Shown here: piece by piece, positions 15,301-21,892 of the stretch
Layout: every line of letters begins with the position of its first letter
Position numbering within the stretch: position 1 is the stretch's first letter
From: a virus
Strand: one strand, 5' to 3'
Virus record (IMG/VR): IMGVR_UViG_3300022187_000269
Coordinates: 1 to 22,310 of that record
DNA length: 22,310 nt
Made by a program: the position numbers and the translations under genes
The notes under the pieces: generated by a model
What the model was told of the DNA's origin: nothing
Seen by the model: only the letters and a program-made list of their open reading frames with translations
Database searches by the model: none

Positions 15301-16049
15301 GCATCAGTAGTAATGTTGGCTGAGGTCGATGTTCTTAACCTGTACACTCCCGAAACGAGAAAACTATCTGTAGACGAAGAGTATGTTATCTTCTGATAAT
15401 AAACCGAAGACCCTGACGTTGTGTTAAACACATTGTAGACAGCAAAAATATTGGACCCAATGTTAACAAGATGCAGGCTTGGAGTACCGTTGTTTCGGCC
15501 AGAAGCGCTATGAGATATTGAGGCTCCTGCATAGAGGCTTAAAACCTGCATTAAAGAGCCTGTGTTTCTGTCTTTAATTGCCACTTCAAGAGTAGACGCC
15601 GTGCTGCTACCCACAACATACGCATAGATATCAACGAATACATTGCTACCTGTTGAATACGTCAGGTGCTTCACATTCGAGATATTGTTAAGAGCGCTTG
15701 ATCGTTCATCAGTTTTGAAAAATCTAATATCGTGCAAAGTGCCTACTTTAGAACAATACTCTGCACCTGTAGATGTTTCCGTAATAGTCGCTAAGCTTAG
15801 TCCGTCAGCAACTAAAAGCTCTCTATTGTACTCATCTATCCTAGAGGCTCTATCCAACACGTATCCTGACGTTTTGGATATTGTCTGGTTCTTGGTTCTG
15901 TACCCGTGCCTTTTCTCAATTTGGCCTTCTTTGTTAAAAACTGCATTTTCAGCAAGATCTAGACTGCCTGGCTTAGCAGTTTCACTTGAAGACTTTTCAT
16001 CTAGTCCAAGAGAAAATGGTAGCGATACTGTTTGCTTCTTTAGCGCCAT
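12372..16049 (-). CDS. Tail nozzle / packaged-DNA stabilisation-like protein, 1225 aa
   Basis: This is probably the tail nozzle (hub) that closes the short tail, comparable in role to P22 gp10 or T7 gp12. Near the N terminus is the pattern FSLGLDEKSSSETAKPGSL followed by LAENAVFNKEGQIEKRHGY, typical of these proteins. The body is beta-rich throughout, as in propeller-bearing nozzles. A diagnostic block lies near residues 880-1020: KGRLVVAAASEFVRFSKPL, then FFAIFTPDNVFAVYGEGPN, then RGLYLITPNGQIQYVG. FNTFFKQWSDWDV follows. The open frame extends nine codons further to a TTG at 16076. I chose the ATG at 16049 because it forms a TGATG overlap with the upstream stop and no ribosome site precedes the TTG. 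It is much longer than P22 gp10 (about 470 aa) or T7 gp12 (about 790 aa), so extra domains are likely. Confidence 0.78.
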   Translation of the reverse strand: MALKKQTVSLPFSLGLDEKSSSETAKPGSLDLAENAVFNKEGQIEKRHGYRTKNQTISKTSGYVLDRASRIDEYNRELLVADGLSLATITETSTGAEYCSKVGTLHDIRFFKTDERSSALNNISNVKHLTYSTGSNVFVDIYAYVVGSSTASTLEVAIKDRNTGSLMQVLSLYAGASISHSASGRNNGTPSLHLVNIGSNIFAVYNVFNTTSGSSVYYQKITYSSSTDSFLVSGVYRLRTSTSANITTDADFSAMGVTTSNSQLYLAYYEHSSGSTIDSALLQKFSLSSLTGAGNADANSTALTLFTASTGTGISRGISQNTLRLSPGFLCKYHLSDPGSETVVVGLTIGTSSSKSPCSVKIFTVDPSNFTINSDDIIPDSGEGRILICGTQAPLTFDGSSYPSQVDKRKLVLTSAIPFPNTDRAFPFSRQTTGTTYFPLKSATAIHGTGGGPNSSGIIAIDPLAASNNFESSAKIYYNYTNSPHDLTITVLEGGTMFNPGAAETTNIQNQINAALGGAVFNITPGYEDLAASPVFENVCYHYKTETFDATLSGGSLTVSAAEQTFANATVLTDPYLGFPVNVYGESYSGSMPAPMYVAMNMSNGNGKTDNSYDCIMAWSPDTSFNGAWTPVAYLPTGNQSVSPALDFNNKNGSGGGRLFTAVTNLEADNVPISKDPEAGFFHLAYGTTSVVSDGYNAAKSVVDLLPKRKLPAVSAGTQMLYGGGALFSYDGVEVVENGFYDYPAVRNIYAIPNGDGAFESTGSYSYIFTYEFVDAKGNIHRSPTSPAVELSVSTTDTVEALIYNDQISRKYAKYNLVAYRANPGSTIFRKVKTTGYTTNRYIRFQDSGGSDRTYEDSEAVYTTGGVLTDQQPGSVTDMVLHKGRLVVAAASEFVRFSKPLSQLTAPGFPAPQFIIDIPGDIQNISGVETGQNFFAIFTPDNVFAVYGEGPNAIGQGAFSQPMSIGEGQGLSLASPHLNHAFGIFYISSRGLYLITPNGQIQYVGAQVEDILSNANKILDIALFDHDNEIRVLYSNDISSEFRCCVFNTFFKQWSDWDVTSTAKPVSQIQSKTAIKDRSHVVLGLDGTISRQVERFQDQAGSTFSDITLSVILNKMHMAGLQSAQRVYRAMLLYDLDVGVGSAALQMNFAFDNDDTFTETHTISTLPSDPENVRVHLTKQKCKSVKLQIVVQHGGVTSQGAILNGIAFEVGARAGTFKLPAANTF

Positions 16050-16372
16050 CAGAAAATCCAAATACTTACTTTGCAAGAAACGTTGGTCGATAGAATAATT
16101 GTGCTGGACTTCTTAGCGTTTATTGTCTGCGACTCAAAGACTGCCGCTGCGCTGCTTTTGCGGACAATCAAGTAGCCTTGATAATCTCTTCCAAGGGAGT
16201 GGCCTATAACTGTATCTTCAAAAGACCCTGGCGGCTTGGTAACGGTTACATCTTCTATAAGCTGACCATCTAGAAGTGGGCACGTAGAGACAAAATCAGC
16301 AAAGTCTTCGACTTCTCTCTGAAGTGATCGCGAATCTTCGCCTAATTGAGACTGGCTGGAAAACTTAGCCAT
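16049..16372 (-). CDS. Conserved small virion-associated protein, function unknown
   Basis: This 107-aa protein lies between the adaptor and nozzle genes. It has an N-terminal helix (SQLGEDSRSLQREVEDFADF) and then a beta-rich domain. That domain includes LLDGQLIEDVTV, a VIGHSLGRDYQGYLIVRKS stretch and a C-terminal hydrophobic strand ending VSIWIF. The H-x-LGR-x-x-x-G-x-x-V-x pattern recurs, as I recall, in small proteins of marine podoviruses near the tail genes, but no function is established to my knowledge. The ATG at 16372 has AGGGGG upstream. Its stop shares a base with the preferred start of the nozzle gene (TGATG). A minor tail or connector component is the best guess. Confidence 0.65.
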   Translation of the reverse strand: MAKFSSQSQLGEDSRSLQREVEDFADFVSTCPLLDGQLIEDVTVTKPPGSFEDTVIGHSLGRDYQGYLIVRKSSAAAVFESQTINAKKSSTIILSTNVSCKVSIWIF

Positions 16373-16382
16373 GTATCACCCC

Positions 16383-17108
16383 CTAGTAGCGAAGAATAAA
16401 GTCGTCTCTGAATCGACCCTTGCGAACATCGCGGATAGCAAACGAACCACTGGCATCACGTGGGCTAATGGCTCGAATAATACGACTAGCGAGTTGCTGA
16501 CGCTCACGCTCTAAAGCAGAAACGTCAGACTCCTCTTTCATAAGCATACGGATTGCAGTCGCTACAACCACGTATTCTTCATAGCCTGGAATTACGTTTG
16601 TTACCGATGTCACTGCTGGACCATTAGAGTCCGAGTCTTTGAACTTTGTAGCTACAGGGACATAGTAAAGCGTAATCGTGCCTGACTGTGAGTTTTCCGG
16701 AATAAGCTTAATCTTATTCCCTTCGATCTTATACATTGGCTCAGCCAACTGATCGATAACAGCGTAGGGCGTATTGTAGAGGTTGCGATCAGAGAAGGAG
16801 TAAGCTCTGAGCGTCGAAGTAATCCCACCGGAATTATAATCAACGCCCAGAGCCTTGTAGAATGCACCATTTGGATAGGTTGCAACAACTTCCGTAGGTA
16901 GATCTTCACCGCCAGAAGCGAGTGGAATCGTATACGTGTGAGTTGAAACAAAATAGTCTTCGTAGCTTTTGACCATAAAATCATGAAGCTCTGACATACT
17001 AGAGTTTAGGTAGTCCCTAATCTCTTCGTCTGTCACGAAGTTACTATTCACCATATCGGCGCGGCGACGCGCACGAGCGATTAAGCTACTTTCAGTGTAC
17101 GTCGCCAT
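16383..17108 (-). CDS. Head-tail adaptor protein
   Basis: This 241-aa protein is most likely the adaptor ring that sits under the portal and joins it to the tail nozzle, the role of P22 gp4 or T7 gp11. It has the usual N terminus, with a short basic helix (SLIARARRRADMVNSNFVTD) and a helix with EEIRDYLNSSMSELHDFM in the first 45 residues. A beta-rich middle follows (THTYTIPLASGGEDLPTEV, MYKIEGNKIKLIPENSQSG, TITLYYVPVATKF), then a C-terminal helical segment with EREEQ-like charge near residue 200. The ATG at 17108 has AGGAGGGGG upstream. Position between coat and nozzle genes supports the call. It is longer than P22 gp4 (166 aa), but adaptors vary in length. Confidence 0.75.
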   Translation of the reverse strand: MATYTESSLIARARRRADMVNSNFVTDEEIRDYLNSSMSELHDFMVKSYEDYFVSTHTYTIPLASGGEDLPTEVVATYPNGAFYKALGVDYNSGGITSTLRAYSFSDRNLYNTPYAVIDQLAEPMYKIEGNKIKLIPENSQSGTITLYYVPVATKFKDSDSNGPAVTSVTNVIPGYEEYVVVATAIRMLMKEESDVSALERERQQLASRIIRAISPRDASGSFAIRDVRKGRFRDDFILRY

Positions 17109-17117
17109 GCCCCCTCC

Positions 17118-17312
17118 TTATGCACGCATGTCTAGGTAGTCATCAAGGGCATCGACGAACGCGCTGCCGTCTTCTTCCTTGATAGCCATAGCCATGCGTC
17201 TTCCCGCATCTTCTTTTGCCTTGCTGTAATCATCTTCCGGAGAGCCTTCAGCATCTTTGCCTTTGGCTTTATCCAGAATCATGACCGCAAGACCTTTGCC
17301 CTTGCCCTTCAT
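17118..17312 (-). CDS. Conserved small acidic phage protein, function unknown
   Basis: This 64-aa protein has a glycine/lysine start (MKGKGKGLAVMILDKAKGKD), a central Glu/Asp-rich helix and an ending SAFVDALDDYLDMRA that should form an amphipathic helix. Similar small proteins with an acidic helical end commonly lie between coat and adaptor genes in aquatic podoviruses; that is recollection of a family style, not a match I could test. The ATG at 17312 overlaps the upstream stop by one base (TAATG). It has no enzyme motif or membrane segment. It could be a minor virion component or an assembly factor. Confidence 0.6.
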   Translation of the reverse strand: MKGKGKGLAVMILDKAKGKDAEGSPEDDYSKAKEDAGRRMAMAIKEEDGSAFVDALDDYLDMRA

Positions 17313-17755
17313 TACTTAGTCACGCTTGTGTTCAAGAGAAACATAGTAACAAAGAAAGCATCACCGGCAACCAAGTCCTGACTCGCTGTGACGACAACAC
17401 TTGGTGTCTCAAGGACTGGATCAGTCGCAGAGCCACCTGAAACGTTTTCAGAAACCGCCTCAATAAAGGCTGCTGTGCCGCCGCCATCTGTGGCTTTCGT
17501 CACTTGAATAGCAAGTGCAGCTTCATACTTGTCGGCAAGTTTAATTCTGAACATTTTGTCAGTTAAACTTGCCCCTGATTCAGATCCCCATTCAACTGAC
17601 TCAATGCCGTTGGTGGCAATATCGTTGCCATCCGCATCAGTCAAAACTGCTGTAGCATTTACAGGGTCAGTCTCAGTGGTGAGCTTCACCTTGGTCGCAA
17701 TGATCTTCACTTCCCGATTGGAAGACTGAACATCAAAAAAAGTTCTGTTAGCCAT
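17312..17755 (-). CDS. Small beta-rich virion protein, possible head decoration or completion protein
   Basis: This 147-aa protein follows the capsid gene after 12 bases, with AAGGAGAG at the capsid stop serving as its ribosome site. It is Thr/Val/Ala/Asp-rich, with alternating hydrophobic residues suggesting beta strands (VKIIATKVKLTTE, FRIKLADKYEAALAIQV, VVVTASQDLVAGDAFFVTMF). No transmembrane helix, signal peptide or enzyme motif is seen. A small beta protein right after the coat gene is often a capsid-decorating or stabilising protein, but I recognise no specific family here. A head-completion role is equally possible. Its stop shares a base with the next start (TAATG), so the two are probably translated together. 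Confidence 0.6.
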   Translation of the reverse strand: MANRTFFDVQSSNREVKIIATKVKLTTETDPVNATAVLTDADGNDIATNGIESVEWGSESGASLTDKMFRIKLADKYEAALAIQVTKATDGGGTAAFIEAVSENVSGGSATDPVLETPSVVVTASQDLVAGDAFFVTMFLLNTSVTK

Positions 17756-17767
17756 CTTTCACTCTCC

Positions 17768-19000
17768 TTATGCTAGAGCGATTCGACAGTTGTATCCAGG
17801 CGCGGTGCAAGCAACGTTACCATAGAAACCAACCCGAAGCTCATAAGAGTCATCGTTGTGGATTCGAAGCATACGATTGCCATCAAGGTCAAGAATATGC
17901 GGAGCAGGCCCAAGACTGTTAAGAGTCCAGGTATCCATCTGGAGCAAGTATGCAACGTCAGGAGTACAGTTCTGGTCAGCAATGATCTTGATAGGACCTT
18001 TTGGCCCAATGATGCTAAGAGCCTGGAAGCCAACATCAGCGTCGTCGCTGCTTACTTTGTCGTAAACAACCTTTGAACCAAGAGCTTTCTCAAGGTTTGC
18101 GAACTGAGTGTAATCCAGGAAGCAGTAGTTTGGTGAACCACCTTCACGAGCAAGACGACTTGCTGCGCTAATAAGTGCTTCTTCAAGAGGCATTGAAGAG
18201 CCGTCAAAAGGAACACCTGCAAGACGGGTACGGTCTACAGTTCTATCAAGAACGCCAAAGAAGTTTGCCGGTGGGGTTCCACCGGGAATCCAAGCTTCAA
18301 GACCAGAGATCTTCACGCCAGAAGAAGCTCCATTTTGAGCATCCCCAATTTGAAAGATGTAGTAACTAGTTCCGTTAACCAAAGCACCAGCACCGTCAAA
18401 AGTAAGCTTTCCGGTGTCACGATTTACTGCTGTAATGGTCAAATCAGTGAGACCAACAACTGCGGTGGTTGCAGCCGTAGAGAACTGGCACTTCATACCA
18501 ACTTCAAAGTTGGTCACTTGCTCAGGCTTAGCCAAAGTAATGGAGTTGTCAACAGTCGCGAATGGCCCGAGGCCAATTTGACCAGAGCCGTCGCCATACA
18601 TTGCTACAGCAAGTGATCGACTAAGCGACTTGATAGCGCCGTCAATTTCCATGGTAGCATACTTAAGGAACGCATCTGCATTGCCTTCGGTAGCCTTGAT
18701 GGTTTCACCGGTGATTCGCGCGAAAGAGTAATCTTTCACACGCTCAATAACGAATCTCTCAAGACGGGTGCCTGAGATAAGACCTTGACCAGTTGCAAAG
18801 TCTGCTGATCGACGGTTGGTGATTCCGTACTGTAGAGGAATCGGCATATTCTCACCGCCGAATCGCTCATACTTAGGCATCATCGCAAGTAGAGGGTTGT
18901 CGCGATAAACCATGTCTTTAATGGTTAGTGCTTTATAATGTTCTTTGAGGGCTTCTGTGACCTGATCCAGGTCCAATGCCGATTTAGTTGGTACTGGCAT
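17768..19000 (-). CDS. Major capsid protein (HK97-type fold expected)
   Basis: This 410-aa protein is called the major coat protein from position (directly after the scaffold), length and sequence style. The N terminus has an amphipathic region followed by DMVYRDNPLLAMMPKYERFGGENMPIPLQYG, the usual start of an N-arm/E-loop region in marine podovirus and P22-like coats. ERFVIERVKDYSFARITGE and AMYGDGSGQIG follow near residues 83-145. The middle carries a beta-rich insert around residues 160-220, which may be an I-domain-like insertion. LEEALISAASRLAREGGSPNYCFLD matches the spine-helix and P-domain region. The C terminus ends in VGFYGNVACTAPGYNCRIALA. The ATG at 19000 has a strong AAGGAG site eight bases upstream. 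It has no fused protease, consistent with a separate scaffold. Confidence 0.92.
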   Translation of the reverse strand: MPVPTKSALDLDQVTEALKEHYKALTIKDMVYRDNPLLAMMPKYERFGGENMPIPLQYGITNRRSADFATGQGLISGTRLERFVIERVKDYSFARITGETIKATEGNADAFLKYATMEIDGAIKSLSRSLAVAMYGDGSGQIGLGPFATVDNSITLAKPEQVTNFEVGMKCQFSTAATTAVVGLTDLTITAVNRDTGKLTFDGAGALVNGTSYYIFQIGDAQNGASSGVKISGLEAWIPGGTPPANFFGVLDRTVDRTRLAGVPFDGSSMPLEEALISAASRLAREGGSPNYCFLDYTQFANLEKALGSKVVYDKVSSDDADVGFQALSIIGPKGPIKIIADQNCTPDVAYLLQMDTWTLNSLGPAPHILDLDGNRMLRIHNDDSYELRVGFYGNVACTAPGYNCRIALA

Positions 19001-19006
19001 AACTCA

Positions 19007-19012
19007 CTCCTT
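19007..19012 (-). promoter_or_regulatory. Ribosome binding site of the capsid gene
   Basis: AAGGAG on the minus strand, eight bases before the capsid ATG at 19000, directly follows the hairpin at 19037-19016. It is among the best-placed ribosome sites in the window, in keeping with the high output needed for coat protein. Confidence 0.75.
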
Positions 19013-19015
19013 ATA

Positions 19016-19037
19016 GGGGCAAGCTATCTCTTACCCC
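19016..19037 (-). promoter_or_regulatory. RNA hairpin just upstream of the capsid gene
   Basis: On the minus strand the gap between scaffold stop and capsid start reads GGGGTAAG, a six-base loop AGATAG, then CTTGCCCC. As RNA this pairs over eight base pairs with one U-G wobble and four terminal G-C pairs. Its first G is the last base of the scaffold TAG stop, and the capsid ribosome site AAGGAG begins only a few bases after the stem. There is no U tract, so it does not look like an intrinsic terminator. A processing or mRNA-stability element that favours capsid expression is the better guess. Confidence 0.5.
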
Positions 19038-19990
19038 TAGCGAAACAGATTTTTCCCATACTTGTTCACCAACAAATCAATAGACTGCTGGCGGCTAAGC
19101 TTCTTGGGCTTATCCCCCGGCGCACGCTGCACCTGGGTGTTTGTCAAAGTTTTGGGTGGCGTTTTCTCAGAAGCCTTAGCTTCCTCTTGTGCTTGCCCCG
19201 CCTCGGGCTCTGTCTTCGCTGGAGCGTAACGCTCTTTGAGTCGTTGCTCTAGTTTCGGTACTGCGAGGTACTTTTCTGCTTCAGCCTCGTAGTAGTCCTC
19301 AACCATCTTGGTAGCATCGTCATAGCTCATCACTTCCTGCGTGCTGTTGTAGTGCTCTTGCATAACCTCAGCGACGACGTGGTAAGCATTGTTAGCTTTA
19401 ACGAAGTCGAACTCACTTGTATTGTCCACGAAAGTTTTGATCTCGTCAACAAATGTCGAATAAGTGTCTTGGTACTTCTTTGCCTCTTGTTGCTTTTGCA
19501 GCTCAGCCCGCTCCGCTTTCATGGCGTCAATCTCGTCCCGAAGGCGCTTCATCTCCCCCGCCATCTTCTGCTCAGGGGTAATCTCGCCATCTTGCAAGAC
19601 TTGTCGGCTAAGGGCTTCGTAGTCTAGCCCTAACTTCTGCATGACCTCGTAAGGGTTCTCACGTGCAAGTTTCTGTAGGTCATCAAACGATGAGACCGTA
19701 CCTTTGCGAGCATCAAGCTCTTGCTGAACACGCTTCATTTCGTCACGCTCTTGGCGCAACTTCTTCTGCTCGCGAGCTAGTTGGGCAAATCTTCGAGAGA
19801 ACGGGTCGGGCGCTGGTTCGGGCGGAGTTCCTGCATCGCTGCTCTCCACTCCATCGTTATTATCATCCGCTCCAGTTGTTTCATGTGGAACGTCTCCTCC
19901 TCCAGGGGCTTCTCCAGCATCTCCTCCAGAAGATTCTCCCATATCAGGAACTGATTGAACCTCTTCTCCAACTTGACCCTCTTCAGTCAT
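19037..19990 (-). CDS. Capsid scaffolding protein
   Basis: This 317-aa protein is placed between portal and major capsid genes, where phage scaffolds normally sit. A scaffold guides coat assembly inside the prohead and leaves before or during packaging. The sequence suits that role. The first 65 residues are highly acidic and Gly/Ser/Asp-rich. A central charged coiled coil follows, roughly residues 70-230 (many Glu, Lys, Gln and Arg, with LRQERDEMKRVQQELDAR). The C-terminal end is basic (KPKKLSRQQSIDLLVNKYGKNLFR-like; only short pieces quoted), as in P22-type scaffolds whose basic C terminus contacts coat protein. The ATG at 19990 has AAGGAG upstream that overlaps the portal stop. No protease domain is visible. 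The assignment rests on composition and position rather than on a clear sequence motif. Confidence 0.82.
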   Translation of the reverse strand: MTEEGQVGEEVQSVPDMGESSGGDAGEAPGGGDVPHETTGADDNNDGVESSDAGTPPEPAPDPFSRRFAQLAREQKKLRQERDEMKRVQQELDARKGTVSSFDDLQKLARENPYEVMQKLGLDYEALSRQVLQDGEITPEQKMAGEMKRLRDEIDAMKAERAELQKQQEAKKYQDTYSTFVDEIKTFVDNTSEFDFVKANNAYHVVAEVMQEHYNSTQEVMSYDDATKMVEDYYEAEAEKYLAVPKLEQRLKERYAPAKTEPEAGQAQEEAKASEKTPPKTLTNTQVQRAPGDKPKKLSRQQSIDLLVNKYGKNLFR

Positions 19991-19999
19991 GTTCTCTCC

Positions 20000-21892
20000 T
20001 TAAACTGGCACACCTTCTAGCGCGGCACCAGTTGCTTGTGGGGCTGGCAATTCTGCTTCTGCCAGCACGTCAATGGCTTCCTTCGGCGGAGTCGCCGTAG
20101 GCGTTAGTTCGGTAGGTGCGGGGCCACCAGCAACTGGGGTTGGCCCTCCAGGCATGGCAGCGACTGGGGGTGCCGGTGGCTGGAGTAGCTTAAAGCACTC
20201 CTGCATATATCGACGCATCAAGTTTAGCCGGTCTTCAGGGGCACCGTTAATCTTCGCTTCGATATAAGCCCGCTGAAAGAACTGTAGGTGAAGTTGCAGG
20301 TTACTGAAAGGCTCTGGTGGGTGGTACTTGCCCTTTTCCAAGATCTCTTCAACCAACATCTCGGCCTCATCAAGTGGAGCTGTAGCCAACTTGTTGTATT
20401 GCTCAATGTCTGGGAAATCTAGAAGACTGCGAGTCTCCGCCTTATCAAGCAGCCCTGCCTGCGACATTTCAATGACTGTCTGCAAACGTGCGGCTGGCGT
20501 GGTCGGGAGAAGACTCGCTGGGTATACCTTCATTCGGTACTGGTCTTCACGCAGATTAATATCAGACCACTTAATCTTCTCAATCTCTTTGTCGCCGTAA
20601 GAGATGACTTCGTAGGTTTTACCCTGCTCAGATACATCTTTAGCTAGGTCAATCATCTGACGTGCAATCTCTAGGAATGCTGACTCATACGCCTGACCAA
20701 CAATTACAAAGCGCTCGGTTTCAATGTCGCTGTACTCACGCAGAGCAACACCAGACTCTAGACCCGCAGGCTTGAGACTTGTCGCGGACAACTGACTGAT
20801 ACCAGAGATCTCATAGGCTCGGTTGTAGAGTCGGTCGAGGTGGCTAAACACCTCACCCGCTACAGTCTGCGGTACGAAGAAACGCGGTGGCTGACCTTCG
20901 TATTCGATGATGCCCCAGGTCTGGTTGTTAATCTGCTCTTTCGCTACCTGTGAACCACGCTCCAAAAACACCTTCGGAGTCGCCAAGTTCATCTGCTCCT
21001 GAATGTTGAGGAGAAGCTGGTTAATTTCTGCTTGGATGCCGCGGAGTTGCTCAGCCAGACCTTGGCCATAATAGCCGAGCATACGGCGCGACCAACGCAG
21101 GGTCACAAACGGAAAATAACTTTTGGTGTATTTCTCATCAAAGAGCGTAGCGCCATCAATGCAGATAAGGTGACGGCCATCGTCTGAATCCTGAGAAGAC
21201 GGGATGTGCCACGCCTCAATCACCTCAATCATATCGCCTGTGTTGTAGCTTCGGTCTTCCGGGTCGCATGGGCTTGCTGCCGCGACCTCGGCTTTGTGGT
21301 TCGGGAATAATCCCGCCACTACTTCACGAGGCATGACCTTGCGCTGAAACATTTGACGCGGGTCGCCATATCGAGCCTCATACTCATCGACGATGATTTC
21401 ACTAGGAAACACTCGGTCTACCTTGACCTGATTGTCCTCTACAAAGACTTTTAGCACGCCAGTGCCAAAGACGCAGCTATCGAGGAACACGCGCTGCATT
21501 ACATTGTAAAGGTCGGTTTGGTAGAACATACCATCAACAAACTTGGTCAGTAGCTTAGCCTTACGCTTAAGGCTGAAGTCACCGCCGCTTGTCAGGAAGA
21601 TAGGGCGCGGTCTCGTTTTGCCAATTTTAGCTGTGACCGTATTACAGCAAGATGCAATGACGTTAAAGGTAACGCGCTCATCCTCAGAGAGTGACCGTGT
21701 TGTGTATGCTGCGGGGTTGAGAGCGTTGTTGTAATAGTTCTCAAATAGGGACAAATGCAAGACATCGTAGTCGGTCCTGGTCTCGATTCGATCTTTCAAG
21801 TCCTCAAGCAAAGAGTAAAGCAGATCGTGAGGATTCTCCTCGCCGGAATCCCACCAAAACTTTTGACTTATATATGCACTTGCACCCTTCAT
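20000..21892 (-). CDS. Portal protein
   Basis: This 630-aa protein should form the dodecameric portal ring at the unique head vertex, through which DNA enters and leaves. The ATG at 21892 overlaps the terminase stop by four bases, with a GAGAGG ribosome site upstream. The family pattern is clear: a tyrosine-rich N-terminal region, an IVDEYEARYGDPRQMFQR segment, then WSRRMLGYYGQGLAEQLRG near residues 267-285. After that comes a long helix with QAEINQLLLNIQEQMN, and KPAGLESGVALREYSD near residue 378, a hallmark of podovirus and siphovirus portals. The last 60 or so residues are Pro/Ala/Gly-rich and low complexity (repeated PAP, GGPTP, PTAT), probably disordered. Length fits family members that are not fused to a protease. 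The next gene, the scaffold, begins nine bases after the stop. Confidence 0.93.
   Translation of the reverse strand: MKGASAYISQKFWWDSGEENPHDLLYSLLEDLKDRIETRTDYDVLHLSLFENYYNNALNPAAYTTRSLSEDERVTFNVIASCCNTVTAKIGKTRPRPIFLTSGGDFSLKRKAKLLTKFVDGMFYQTDLYNVMQRVFLDSCVFGTGVLKVFVEDNQVKVDRVFPSEIIVDEYEARYGDPRQMFQRKVMPREVVAGLFPNHKAEVAAASPCDPEDRSYNTGDMIEVIEAWHIPSSQDSDDGRHLICIDGATLFDEKYTKSYFPFVTLRWSRRMLGYYGQGLAEQLRGIQAEINQLLLNIQEQMNLATPKVFLERGSQVAKEQINNQTWGIIEYEGQPPRFFVPQTVAGEVFSHLDRLYNRAYEISGISQLSATSLKPAGLESGVALREYSDIETERFVIVGQAYESAFLEIARQMIDLAKDVSEQGKTYEVISYGDKEIEKIKWSDINLREDQYRMKVYPASLLPTTPAARLQTVIEMSQAGLLDKAETRSLLDFPDIEQYNKLATAPLDEAEMLVEEILEKGKYHPPEPFSNLQLHLQFFQRAYIEAKINGAPEDRLNLMRRYMQECFKLLQPPAPPVAAMPGGPTPVAGGPAPTELTPTATPPKEAIDVLAEAELPAPQATGAALEGVPV

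Noticed and set aside
16050-16076. TTG start for the nozzle gene nine codons upstream
   Set aside because: No ribosome site precedes it, and the ATG at 16049 makes the TGATG junction seen elsewhere in the operon.
19037-19990. Head maturation protease fused to or replacing the scaffold
   Set aside because: The sequence is acidic, coiled-coil and basic-tailed with no Ser/His catalytic motif region; a plain scaffold fits better.
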